From G963923955 sp963923955 (lineage in GTDB: Bacteria > Pseudomonadota > Gammaproteobacteria > Eutrophobiales > Eutrophobiaceae), in NCBI GenBank assembly GCA_963923955.1, contig OZ000552.1:2542001-2606000 (forward strand): a stretch of 64,000 bases of DNA. The letters are read 5' to 3'. Position numbers and translations under genes: made by a program. The notes under the pieces were generated by a model. The model saw only the letters and a list, made by a program, of their open reading frames with translations, was not told where the DNA came from and ran no database searches. Below are positions 8,552 to 17,456 of this stretch, piece by piece; within the stretch, counting starts at the first letter, position 1; every line of letters begins with the position of its first letter.

Positions 8552-9562
8552 CTATTGGCTGGGTAAATATTTCTCATAGCGCTCTTTAGCCACTGCCTCA
8601 TCCCAATTCAAGCCTTCTGGAAGATTTCTTGGCGGAGGGCAGTCCGGATGTTGACAAGCCGCATCAAGTTGATCCTGGTTAAGCCCCCTCGCTTCGTCGA
8701 AATCCACTCCGGCCAAATTTGCACGCAGAAAGTATGCATTGGTGAGATCGGCTCCAGAAATTTTCGCTTTAGTAAGGTTTGCATTAGTAAAGTCCACACC
8801 ACGGAGTGCTGCCAACATGCAATCAGCCTTGGCGAGATTTGCGCGTATCAAGGTTGCACCGGTGAGGTCTGCCTGCCCGAGACAGGCGCGAGCGAGCTTG
8901 GCCCCATCCAAACATACACGAGAAAACCTAGCGTCACTCAAGTTGATGCCTTCCAGAAAGGAACCCCTCAGGTCGATTCTATATTCTCGCTCACGCTCGA
9001 CTTCAATCAGAAAGTCGGCGCGCCCCTTGATAATCTTAATGATTTCCCTTACATCAGCACCGATATTCTCCGCACCTTCCCGGCAATCTGCACCTTGTGT
9101 TGTATTATCGGGGGTACCATTCCGTACAACGGCTGACAAAACTTCCATAATCTGAATATGAAATTGTTGCGGATCTTCCAGTCCCAGATTTTTCAGTGCA
9201 TAAATACCTCCCAACCGGATCGATAGGGTTTTATCACCGAGCATTTCAACTGATTTCTGGTAGCGTTCATTCCTGAGGCCGCGCTCTGAGGTTTCGGCCT
9301 GCCTTGATGCACTCTGTGCCTGGTCATTGGCGATCTGACTGCGCCACACGGCCAGGAAGGCACCCCAGAATGCGATTATCAGGATACCATAATTGCGGAT
9401 GATTTCATTTCTTGGCTGTGCCCGGCCTTGGTCCGTGACCTCAACATATCCCCAGCCAAATAAAACGCCGCTCGCCACAACTGCGACAACAACGGTCACA
9501 ATCGTTGGCCACCATCTCTTCCAGGAGGCCCATATCTTATTCACTACCTTATTCATGCGCAC
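8552..9562 (-). CDS. Membrane-anchored pentapeptide-repeat protein
   Basis: A 336-residue protein. Two membrane helices lie near the N-terminus (WPTIVTVVVAVVASGVLFGW and YGILIIAFWGAFLAVW). A helical region with RLGGIYALKNLGLEDP follows, then about residues 195-300 carry pentapeptide repeats of the A(D/N)LXX type (LTGATLIRANLAKADC, GADLTNAYFLRANLAG). Such repeats fold into a right-handed quadrilateral beta-helix. The RLGGIYALERL-type segment before the repeats is common in bacterial membrane pentapeptide proteins. Function is unknown; gyrase protection is known for some soluble members but cannot be inferred here. Confidence 0.85.
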   Translation of the reverse strand: MRMNKVVNKIWASWKRWWPTIVTVVVAVVASGVLFGWGYVEVTDQGRAQPRNEIIRNYGILIIAFWGAFLAVWRSQIANDQAQSASRQAETSERGLRNERYQKSVEMLGDKTLSIRLGGIYALKNLGLEDPQQFHIQIMEVLSAVVRNGTPDNTTQGADCREGAENIGADVREIIKIIKGRADFLIEVEREREYRIDLRGSFLEGINLSDARFSRVCLDGAKLARACLGQADLTGATLIRANLAKADCMLAALRGVDFTNANLTKAKISGADLTNAYFLRANLAGVDFDEARGLNQDQLDAACQHPDCPPPRNLPEGLNWDEAVAKERYEKYLPSQ

Positions 9563-9669
9563 TGCCTGCCTCTGCCCTCAATGCGTCGGCCTCCCCGTCG
9601 AAGTGCCCGCTTTCATGGGCCTGAAACTACGCTTCTTTGCGCAGCCAAATCAACGGCGGCGGCCTTGCC

Positions 9670-9939
9670 CTATTCCGGCGGCACGTAGTCCTGCGGGGCT
9701 TCCGAGCCTTCGCCGAAAAAGAATTTTTCCATCTCTTGCTCTAAAAATTCCCGCGCCTTCGGCTCTATGGGGGTTAGGCGGTATTCGTTGATCAACATGG
9801 TCTGATGCGCAAGCCACAGCTGCCAGGCCTCTTGCGAGACATGCAGATAAATCCGCTTGCCCAAATCGCCGGGATAAGGCGGTGCCTTTAGGCCTTCTGC
9901 TTCTTTTTCCAGCTTGACACAATTCACCATGTGGCTCAT
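9670..9939 (-). CDS. yggX: Fe(2+)-trafficking / oxidative-damage protection protein YggX
   Basis: An 89-residue protein that aligns end to end with E. coli YggX: N-terminal Cys (VNCVKLEKEAEGL), YPGDLGKRIY, then AWQLWLAHQTMLINEYRL and FLEQEMEKFFF. YggX supports repair of iron-sulfur enzymes under oxidative stress. It lies 47 bp downstream of mutY on the same strand, the same pairing as in many gammaproteobacteria, where it fits because MutY itself carries a 4Fe-4S cluster. Confidence 0.95.
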   Translation of the reverse strand: MSHMVNCVKLEKEAEGLKAPPYPGDLGKRIYLHVSQEAWQLWLAHQTMLINEYRLTPIEPKAREFLEQEMEKFFFGEGSEAPQDYVPPE

Positions 9940-9986
9940 AGCTTCTCTCCGGTTTTTTGACTTTTATCAGTGTTGTGCGCAGGCGC

Positions 9987-11045
9987 TTACTTCGCCTTTG
10001 CACAGGCCAGGATCAGCCTCTTGATCGGGGCGGCTACGCCTAAGGCCACGGCCTCTTGCGGCGCCCGCCAGCAGCGCTCTTTTCCTTCCTGCACCTGCAT
10101 CGCTGCGCCTCCGGTTTCATCGGTTTTCAATCTTACCGGCTGTATGTGCAGATGGAAATGGCTAAAAGTATGACGAAAGGCGGCCGGGGCGGGGCGGCGC
10201 CTTGCCTTTAGCCCGTAGTTTTGCCTGACCCAGGCCGCCAACTCCTGCCCGGCGGCGCACTCAGGCAGACTCCAAAGCCCGCCCCAGATGCCGACCGGCG
10301 GCCTTCTCTCCAGCAGGATCTCGCCATGCCGGTTTTCCAGTATGACAAAGACGGCTTCCCTCTGGGGCAGGACTTTCTTCGGCTTCCGCTCCGGCAGGAC
10401 ATCTTGCAGGTCGTGCCTGGATGCGGCGCAGTTGATCTTCAAGGGACAGGCCGGACACTGCGCTTGTGTGCGCAGGCAGATGGTTGCGCCCAGGTCCATG
10501 ATCGCCTGGGTATATTCCGCTGCGCGCCGCGCTGGCACAAGCCCGGCGGCGATTTCCCAGAGCTTGTTTTCCACCGCCTTTGCGCCCGGCCAGCCGCGTA
10601 TCCCGTAATAGCGACACAAGATGCGTTTGACATTGCCGTCCAGCATGGACTGCGGCTGGTTGCGCGCCAGCGCCAGGATCGCCCCGGCGGTGGAGCGGCC
10701 AATACCGGGCAAAGACATCAGCGCCTCCGGCGTGGTTGGTAGCGCACCGGCGAATTTTTCGCAGACTATTCCGGCCGCGCGATGCAAGTTACGGGCACGG
10801 GCGTAATAACCCAAACCGGCCCACAGCGGCAACACCGCATCCAGCCGCGCTTGTGCCAACGCCGCAACATCGGGAAAGCGCTCGATAAAGCATTCGTAGT
10901 AGGGGATCACCGTGCTCACCCGGGTCTGTTGCAGCATGATCTCCGACACCCAGGTTCGATACAGATCAGGCTTCCTCTTCCAGGGCAGATCATGGCGACC
11001 ATGCTCTCGGTACCAGTCCAGCAAGGATGCGGCAAAGGTGTTCAC
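9987..11045 (-). CDS. mutY: A/G-specific adenine glycosylase MutY
   Basis: A base-excision repair glycosylase that removes A mispaired with 8-oxoG. It is 352 residues long, normal for the family. The catalytic Glu sits in SEIMLQQT (about residue 35), the helix-hairpin-helix is LPGIGRSTAGAI, the catalytic Asp lies in MLDGNVKR, and the 4Fe-4S ligands are C-x6-C-x2-C-x5-C in ICLRTQAQCPACPLKINC. A NUDIX-like 8-oxoG recognition domain follows (EAVFVILENRHGEILLERRP). It sits between asmA and yggX on the same strand. Confidence 0.97.
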   Translation of the reverse strand: MNTFAASLLDWYREHGRHDLPWKRKPDLYRTWVSEIMLQQTRVSTVIPYYECFIERFPDVAALAQARLDAVLPLWAGLGYYARARNLHRAAGIVCEKFAGALPTTPEALMSLPGIGRSTAGAILALARNQPQSMLDGNVKRILCRYYGIRGWPGAKAVENKLWEIAAGLVPARRAAEYTQAIMDLGATICLRTQAQCPACPLKINCAASRHDLQDVLPERKPKKVLPQREAVFVILENRHGEILLERRPPVGIWGGLWSLPECAAGQELAAWVRQNYGLKARRRPAPAAFRHTFSHFHLHIQPVRLKTDETGGAAMQVQEGKERCWRAPQEAVALGVAAPIKRLILACAKAK

Positions 11046-11219
11046 GGGCGGGCGCTTTAATCTAGCAGTGATTAGGCCGGGGCGATGGCCGGTTGCCGAT
11101 TTCGCCCAAGCTTGATCGGCCCGAAAGCGGCGGCCATAAAAACGAGTTTTCGCCCACTAGGCAGCGGCAGCCCGGAAAGTGGCTTGCGGTCCATCGTCGG
11201 GACTAACGCGGCGCGCTCT

Positions 11220-14147
11220 TTAATTGAATATCCCCCGCAGCGCCTTATCCAGCAGCTCCTTGCGCGGGTCGCTTTCCCGCTCCGGCTCTTTGTCTTTACG
11301 CGGCTCTTTGAATATCTTGTCCAGGATGATCTTCTTCGCCGCCATGCCGGCCAGCCCGCCGATGTCCGGGGTGCAGTTCTTGCCCTCGATCTTTCCCCGA
11401 CAGCGTATGGGGATGGTATAGCCGCCCAGGTTGTAGGTCTCAGCGCCCTGCACGGTTCTCTCTTCCGTCACCGCCACGTCCAAATCGTATTCCCAGGTCA
11501 TGTCGGCGAGCCGTGCCAGCACCCCCTTGCCGGTCACCTGAAAACCCGGCGCCGCCAGCAATAGATCCTCATTGGTGATGACCCCGGCGCTCACCGGCAG
11601 GGTCGCGCTCAGGCTGTCAAAATGCGTGACACCGGATTTATCCAGTTTGCCCAAGCGCTTGCTCTCTATCATCACCTCAACTTGCTGCAAGACCTTGCGC
11701 ACATCCACGCCGCGCAGAATGCCCTCGCCCATGCGTAATTCAAGCAGGCCGTTCAGCGTCTGCTTGAAGGCCGCCGTATCAGTGCCGACGGCCACCACGG
11801 CCAGAGACGCATCGCCGCGCCCGACCAGGTCTGTCAAGCCGGCCGCATCCCGCAGCAGGGGTTCGAGTTGTACGCCCTTCAGCGCCGAATTAACCGTCAG
11901 CCTGGGCAGCTTAGCGGCGGCGTCCAGTTTGACATTGCCGCGGTAGCTGCCCTCATACAGCGCCGCGCGCATATCTTCGAGCTTGATCTCGCCCGCCTTC
12001 GCCGCCAGATCAACGGCGACATCTTCCAGTTTAAGGCCGGCGGCGGTCAGCTTCGCCGCGGCCACCTTGCCCTCGACATCTAAGCTGCGCAACAGCGCGA
12101 GCGGCAGGCGGGCGGCTGCGGTGCTTTCCGGGGTCAAGGGCTGCGCACTTTTATCAGCCGCCGACGGGGTCGGCGGCAGGTAATGATCGAGATTGAGCCG
12201 GTCAACTTCCAGTTCAAAGCGGTAGGCCGGGCTTCTAAAGTCTTGCATGGAAAAGCTGCCGCCGATGGTGCTGCCATCGAGCTGCAAGCCGAACTCGCGG
12301 ATGGCAAGGAAATCGTTTGAGGCGGCAAAACGGCCCTGCAGGGCCACCTTTTTCAGCGCCTCTTCCGCAGCAGTGTGCAACTCGTCTTGACCGAGCCGCC
12401 GTATCAACTCCCGTAGATCAAAGGGCGCAACAAGCAACTGCCCGTTAAATTCCGGCGCGCGCTGAAGGTCATCAGCAACCAGACTCCCCTGCACATCCAG
12501 GCCGGCACCTTTGAGGGCCAGGCCGTCCAGGGCGACCCGCCCTTGTTCAAGATCGATGCGCGTATCCGCAGCCTGCAAGTTCAACGTGAGCGGCGCATTC
12601 GCCACTTGCCCGCCGGCCAAGACCGCGATGAAATTAAGCGGCGCCAGTTGCAGGTCAGCACGCCCGCCGCTGATGGCCGCGGCGAGGCGGATTTCATCCA
12701 GCAGGCCGGCCAGTTGCTCTTGCTCAATAGCCTGCAACAAGGGGGACAGGCGCTTTGCTTCAAGCGCCAGCTCCCCCTTCACCGAGCCCTTCGCGCTCTG
12801 CATCGCCGTGGCCGCCAGCGCACCGCGAATGTCGATGCCCAATGCCTTGACGACTAAGGTCGGCACCGCAATGTCGCCGTTTTTTAGGTTCGCGACAAAA
12901 TCCGCATTCAACAAAAACTCCTTGCGCTCTAAGGAAGACAAGCCCGGGGCATAGTGCCGTAGGGCCGAATCCTCGCCGGCAAACTGCCCGGCGAGTTGCA
13001 ACAGGGCCGGCAGGTCCGGGCCTGCGGCCGCAATCCGGCCTTCGTATTCGCCCCTCTCCGAGCGCGCATTGCGCGCCTTGAGGCTGCCTTCTACCTTTGC
13101 GCCCAAGAGCCTGGCGCTGAACACCGGCACATCCACATCGCCGCGCGCAGCATCCGCCTCCAGCCTGGTGTTCAGGCTAAAACCACGCTGCGGCAACTGC
13201 GCCAGTTTCGTTGCCAAGGGTTCAATCTCGGCGATCTTGAACAGGCGGGCAAGATCCTCTCCTTCGGCCTCCAGTTGCGCTGCGATGGTCGGCTGCCCGC
13301 CTTGCAGCTTGTCCATGCGCAGCTTGCCGGAGATTTGTGTGCCCAGCGCAGTGAAGGAAATATCGGAGACGCTCAGCGTGTCTTCCTCGCTGTTTGCCTC
13401 AATAAGCGAAGAGAAGGAAATCTCCGTGCTCTGTCCGGGAATGTTGGCACCGGCGAGCTGCGCGCTGAACTCAAAGGGCTTGATCGTATAGCGCTGCTCT
13501 TCATAGGTGATGGTGTTGTGTAACTGCAATGCGCCGGTGAGCGCCGGTTTGTTCGCTTCCATCTGCAAGGACAAGCGGATGTCCATCGGCGCGCCGTACA
13601 CCAGCTCGCCGGTGCTGAAATTGAGATCGCGCAGCACATAGTGCGTGTCGCTGCCCTGATCGCGCCAGTTCAGCGCCGCATCCCTAACATCAATCCCGCC
13701 GACAATGATAGCCGTTAGGGGGAAGGCCCCTGTTTCCTTTTCCTTCGTCCCTGCCAAATCCTGCCAGTTGCTGCGGCCTGCCTCATCACGCGCTAAGTTG
13801 AGAACGGCACCGTGGATGCGGGCGGTATCGATCTCGTACTTTTGCTGCAACAGGGGCAGGGTCTTGATGCGAAAGGCAAGATAATCGGCCTGAAAAAACG
13901 GCTCGGTGCCAAAGCCCGCCGCATTGCCCAGCGCAAGATCTTGCGCTTCAAAGCCCAGCCAGGGATAAAGGCTGAAGGAAAGCTCCCCGCCCAGTTGCAA
14001 GGTGCGGCCAGTCTCTTCCTGCACCTTGTCGGCGATCCAGTCCTTGTGTTCATTTGGATCAATCCTTGCCAGCCACAGGCCGGCGGCGATGAGCAATACG
14101 ACAACAGCGCCGGACAGATACAATGTTACTTTCAAGAATGTTTTCAT
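11220..14147 (-). CDS. asmA: AsmA-family protein
   Basis: A 975-residue envelope protein. It has a single N-terminal membrane helix (LYLSGAVVVLLIAAGLWLARI), the AsmA signature PNEHKDWIADKVQEETGRTLQLGGELSFSL split over residues about 31-60, and a C-terminal AsmA_2-type region with LRGVDVRKVLQQVEVM. AsmA-like proteins are long beta-groove proteins linked to outer-membrane assembly and lipid transport between membranes. It lies 12 bp after argH and 174 bp before mutY on the same strand; the argH-asmA-mutY-yggX order resembles Pseudomonas. Confidence 0.9.
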   Translation of the reverse strand: MKTFLKVTLYLSGAVVVLLIAAGLWLARIDPNEHKDWIADKVQEETGRTLQLGGELSFSLYPWLGFEAQDLALGNAAGFGTEPFFQADYLAFRIKTLPLLQQKYEIDTARIHGAVLNLARDEAGRSNWQDLAGTKEKETGAFPLTAIIVGGIDVRDAALNWRDQGSDTHYVLRDLNFSTGELVYGAPMDIRLSLQMEANKPALTGALQLHNTITYEEQRYTIKPFEFSAQLAGANIPGQSTEISFSSLIEANSEEDTLSVSDISFTALGTQISGKLRMDKLQGGQPTIAAQLEAEGEDLARLFKIAEIEPLATKLAQLPQRGFSLNTRLEADAARGDVDVPVFSARLLGAKVEGSLKARNARSERGEYEGRIAAAGPDLPALLQLAGQFAGEDSALRHYAPGLSSLERKEFLLNADFVANLKNGDIAVPTLVVKALGIDIRGALAATAMQSAKGSVKGELALEAKRLSPLLQAIEQEQLAGLLDEIRLAAAISGGRADLQLAPLNFIAVLAGGQVANAPLTLNLQAADTRIDLEQGRVALDGLALKGAGLDVQGSLVADDLQRAPEFNGQLLVAPFDLRELIRRLGQDELHTAAEEALKKVALQGRFAASNDFLAIREFGLQLDGSTIGGSFSMQDFRSPAYRFELEVDRLNLDHYLPPTPSAADKSAQPLTPESTAAARLPLALLRSLDVEGKVAAAKLTAAGLKLEDVAVDLAAKAGEIKLEDMRAALYEGSYRGNVKLDAAAKLPRLTVNSALKGVQLEPLLRDAAGLTDLVGRGDASLAVVAVGTDTAAFKQTLNGLLELRMGEGILRGVDVRKVLQQVEVMIESKRLGKLDKSGVTHFDSLSATLPVSAGVITNEDLLLAAPGFQVTGKGVLARLADMTWEYDLDVAVTEERTVQGAETYNLGGYTIPIRCRGKIEGKNCTPDIGGLAGMAAKKIILDKIFKEPRKDKEPERESDPRKELLDKALRGIFN

Positions 14148-14159
14148 TATCTTTGCTGC

Positions 14160-15584
14160 TTATCGGTTTAAGTATTCATGGCCGTGCCGAATGGCCTGGC
14201 GCACTTGATCTGGTGCCGTGCCGCCGACATGGGCGCGGGCCTTGATGGAGCCCTCAAGTTCCAGGCAGTCATAGACATCGCTCTCAATCGCCGCACTAAA
14301 CTGCCGCAATTCATCCAAAGAGAGCGCCGCCAGCGCCTTGTCCTGTTGCAGGGCAAGGCGCACCGCCCGCCCGACAAGTTCATGGGCGTCCCGAAAGGCC
14401 AACCCCTTCCCGACCAGGTAATCCGCCAGATCGGTGGCCGTGGTAAAACCCTGCGCAGCGGCGTGCAACATCGCCTCCCGCCTCACCGTGATGGCCGGGA
14501 TGAGACCGGCATAGGCCTGCAAGCAGGCCCGCAGCGTGTCCACCGTATCAAACAGGCTTTCCTTGTCTTCCTGATTATCGCGGTTATAGGCCAGCGGCTG
14601 CGCCTTCATCAGCGTCAGCAGGGCGATGAGATTGCCATAGACGCGGCCGGACTTGCCGCGCACCAATTCGGGAATATCCGGATTTTTCTTTTGCGGCATG
14701 ATGGACGAGCCGGTGCACCAGGCATCATCGAGCTCAATGAAGCCGAACTGCGGCGAGATCCACAGCACCAGTTCTTCTGAAAAGCGCGACAGGTGCATCA
14801 TCACGAGCGCAGCGGCTGCACAGAACTCGATGGCAAAGTCCCGATCGCTCACCGCATCCAGCGAGTTTTCCGCCGGCGCCGCAAAGCCGAGTAATTCAGC
14901 CGTGTACTGGCGGTCGATGGGGAAACCGGTGCCGGCCAGGGCTGCCGCGCCCAGCGGCAGGATGTTGATCCGCCGCCGACAATCGCGCAGCCGTTGCTCA
15001 TCGCGTTTTAGCATCTCGAACCAGGCCAGCAGGTGATGGCCGAAGGTTACCGGTTGTGCCGCCTGCATGTGCGTCAGGCCGGGCATGATGGTCGCGGCCT
15101 CCTGCTCGGCCAGGTCTAGCAGGGCGGCCATCAGCTGTCTAAGCTGCGCACAGGTCGCATCTAGCTCGGCGCGCAGATACAGGCGCAGGTCGGTGGCTAT
15201 CTGGTCATTCCTGGAGCGTGCGGTGTGGAGCTTCTTCCCCAGCTCGCCGATCTCTGCAACCAGGGCCGCCTCAATGTTCATGTGTACGTCTTCCAGCCGA
15301 CTCTGCCATTGCAGCCGGCCGGCCTCAATGTGCGCCTGAACCTTCTCCAGGCCGACGCTGATCGCCTCGCCTTCAGCTTGGGTCAGGATGCCGCAATGCG
15401 CCAACATGCGCACATGCGCCAGTGAAGCCTGTATGTCATAGGGGTACAATCTCTGATCATAAGAGACGGATTCAGTGAACTGCTCGACAAAAGCATCGGT
15501 GGCCGCAGTAAAGCGCCCGCCCCAAGGTTTTACTGCTGACTGTTTTGCTGTTGAAGGCTTTACTGTTGCCTGCTCGGATGTCAT
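14160..15584 (-). CDS. argH: Argininosuccinate lyase ArgH
   Basis: Catalyses the last step of arginine biosynthesis, argininosuccinate to arginine and fumarate. The superfamily signature SSIMPQKKNPD is present, together with TARSRNDQIATDLRLY and the substrate-binding PGLTHMQAAQPVTFGHH. Length is 474 residues; the first 18 or so are a low-complexity Thr/Ser/Lys extension (AKQSAVKPWGGRF marks where homology begins). It is divergent from the algZ-like kinase gene, with 84 bp between start codons, as in Pseudomonas. Confidence 0.97.
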   Translation of the reverse strand: MTSEQATVKPSTAKQSAVKPWGGRFTAATDAFVEQFTESVSYDQRLYPYDIQASLAHVRMLAHCGILTQAEGEAISVGLEKVQAHIEAGRLQWQSRLEDVHMNIEAALVAEIGELGKKLHTARSRNDQIATDLRLYLRAELDATCAQLRQLMAALLDLAEQEAATIMPGLTHMQAAQPVTFGHHLLAWFEMLKRDEQRLRDCRRRINILPLGAAALAGTGFPIDRQYTAELLGFAAPAENSLDAVSDRDFAIEFCAAAALVMMHLSRFSEELVLWISPQFGFIELDDAWCTGSSIMPQKKNPDIPELVRGKSGRVYGNLIALLTLMKAQPLAYNRDNQEDKESLFDTVDTLRACLQAYAGLIPAITVRREAMLHAAAQGFTTATDLADYLVGKGLAFRDAHELVGRAVRLALQQDKALAALSLDELRQFSAAIESDVYDCLELEGSIKARAHVGGTAPDQVRQAIRHGHEYLNR

Positions 15585-15668
15585 CTTGGTGCGTCTTTCT
15601 TTTACGTTACGAAGTAAGACCGGCAGTATAACCGATCACTTAAAAAAAACCGCGCATAGCCCGGCAAC

Positions 15669-16733
15669 ATGACACAAAAGGCACCGCAAGCTGCTTCATT
15701 TCTGCCCGATTTTTGCGGCACTCGTTCGGTGTTTGTCGTTGTCCTAGTGGCCGAGTTGCTGGCCATTGTCTTAACACTCGCCCAAGTCCCGCATGGCGCT
15801 AATCATTTGTATAACCTGGCCATGTATTCCCTGTTCATCCAGTGGATTGCCTTGGCCTGCATCGCCGGCCTGTGCCTGTCGCAGCCTTATCTGGGGCGCC
15901 TGAGCGATTACTGGACGGCCGCTCTGAGCTATGGCCTGACGCTGCTGATCACGCTTGGTGTTACGGAAGTGGCCTGGTGGATATTGGGCAACTGGCCGAT
16001 TCAACCGGGGCATTCCAGCCAGGGGCACGGCCTGTTCCTGTTAAAAAGCATGGGCATCAGCGCCATCGTCTGTGCGCTCGCCCTGCGCTATTTCTATGTC
16101 CAGCACCAGTGGCGGCGGCGCACTGAATCTGAAGCCACGGCGCGTTTTGCGGCATTACAAGCGCGCATCCGCCCGCATTTCCTGTTCAACTGCATGAACA
16201 CGATTGCCAGCCTCACCCGCAAGGACCCGACGGCGGCGGAAGAGGCCACCGAGGATCTGGCCGAGCTATTTCGCGCCAGCCTGCAAGACATCCACAGCGG
16301 CGGCGCTCTCACTGATGAACTCGCCTTGTGCGAGCGTTATCTACGTATCGAACAGCATCGCCTGGGCGAGCGCCTGCGGGTTGACTGGCAGCTGGATGCC
16401 ATGCCCGCCGCTGCAAGACTGCCGCTGCTCAGCCTGCAACCGCTGGTGGAAAATGCGATTTACCACGGCATTGAACCACTGGCCGACGGCGGCACCATTC
16501 GCATAACCGCGCAGAACTTAGGCCAACACCTCCGCATCACCGTGCAAAACCCGCTGCCGGAGAAGGGCAGACAGGCCGCTCGGCATGACGGCAACCAGCT
16601 GGCGCAGGAAAACATTGCTCGGCGCTTAAGCGCCTTCTTTGGCGATGAGGCCTCATTGACAGTACGCGCGGATAGCGATCATTATCACGTCCAGCTTGAC
16701 ATTCCCTACGCGCATGAAGATCCTGATCGTTGA
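15669..16733 (+). CDS. algZ: AlgZ/FimS-like LytS-family sensor histidine kinase
   Basis: A 354-residue membrane kinase. Four to five hydrophobic segments span residues about 20-145, followed by a His_kinase domain with the acceptor His170 in RIRPHFLFNCMNTI and an ATPase N-box around Asn262 (LVENAIYHGIEPLADGG). There is no periplasmic or PAS sensor domain, like Pseudomonas AlgZ/FimS. It is the partner of the overlapping LytTR regulator (20-nt overlap). In Pseudomonas this pair controls alginate and type IV pili; given the pilus loci in this window a similar role is possible but unproven. Confidence 0.88.
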   Translation: MTQKAPQAASFLPDFCGTRSVFVVVLVAELLAIVLTLAQVPHGANHLYNLAMYSLFIQWIALACIAGLCLSQPYLGRLSDYWTAALSYGLTLLITLGVTEVAWWILGNWPIQPGHSSQGHGLFLLKSMGISAIVCALALRYFYVQHQWRRRTESEATARFAALQARIRPHFLFNCMNTIASLTRKDPTAAEEATEDLAELFRASLQDIHSGGALTDELALCERYLRIEQHRLGERLRVDWQLDAMPAAARLPLLSLQPLVENAIYHGIEPLADGGTIRITAQNLGQHLRITVQNPLPEKGRQAARHDGNQLAQENIARRLSAFFGDEASLTVRADSDHYHVQLDIPYAHEDPDR

Positions 16734-17454
16734 TGATGAAAAGCTCGCCCGCGAGCGCTTGGCGGGACTCTTGCGTGAGCTTGATGGAGAGCATGAGCTC
16801 TCTGAAGCCGACAACGGCCTTGAGGCCGTCCAGGCCGTGGCGCGCGCGGCGCCGGAGTTGGTCTTGCTGGATATTCGCATGCCGGTCATGGACGGCCTGG
16901 AAGCGGCATCGCACTTAAGTAAATTGCCCGCCCCGCCGGCGATCATCTTTACCACCGCCTACCAGGAGCATGCGCTGGCCGCCTTTGATGCCCATGCCGT
17001 TGATTATCTGCTGAAACCCATCCGCCGCGAGCGCCTTGCGCAGGCCCTATCCCGGGCGCGGATTATTCACAAGGCACAGCTACAGAAACTTAGAAACCAG
17101 GTGCCGGACAGAGCGCCCCGCAGCCACCTAAGCGCGCGCGCCTACGGCAAGCTGGAGCTGATCCCGATCATTGAGGTGCGCTACTTAAAGGCGGAGCAAA
17201 AATATGTCAGCGTTGGCCGCCCGGGCCGGGTGAGCCTGGTGGATGATTCGCTGAAATCCATGGAGGCGGAATTTCACGAGCGCTTCCTGCGCATCCACCG
17301 CAATGCCCTCATCGCCCTTGACTATATCGAATCCCTGCAACGCGACCGCAGCGGCCAGCATCGTATCGGGCTGCGCGATATTGCAGAAAAGCTTCTGGTC
17401 AGTCGCCGACATTTGAGTGAAGTACGCCGATCGATAAAGGACTTGGGTGCTTGA
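16714..17454 (+). CDS. algR: AlgR-like LytTR response regulator
   Basis: A 246-residue regulator: receiver domain with acidic pocket VDDE, phosphoacceptor Asp53 in LLDIRMPVMDG, and conserved Lys101 in LLKPIRR; LytTR DNA-binding domain from about residue 135 (VRYLKAEQKYVSV, RIHRNALIAL). The ATG at 16714 is chosen because MKILIVDDE is the standard receiver N-terminus; the frame is open 6 codons further upstream. The start lies inside the kinase gene, so the pair is translationally coupled. It is convergent with gshA, 2 bp apart. Confidence 0.9.
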   Translation: MKILIVDDEKLARERLAGLLRELDGEHELSEADNGLEAVQAVARAAPELVLLDIRMPVMDGLEAASHLSKLPAPPAIIFTTAYQEHALAAFDAHAVDYLLKPIRRERLAQALSRARIIHKAQLQKLRNQVPDRAPRSHLSARAYGKLELIPIIEVRYLKAEQKYVSVGRPGRVSLVDDSLKSMEAEFHERFLRIHRNALIALDYIESLQRDRSGQHRIGLRDIAEKLLVSRRHLSEVRRSIKDLGA

Positions 17455-17456
17455 TT

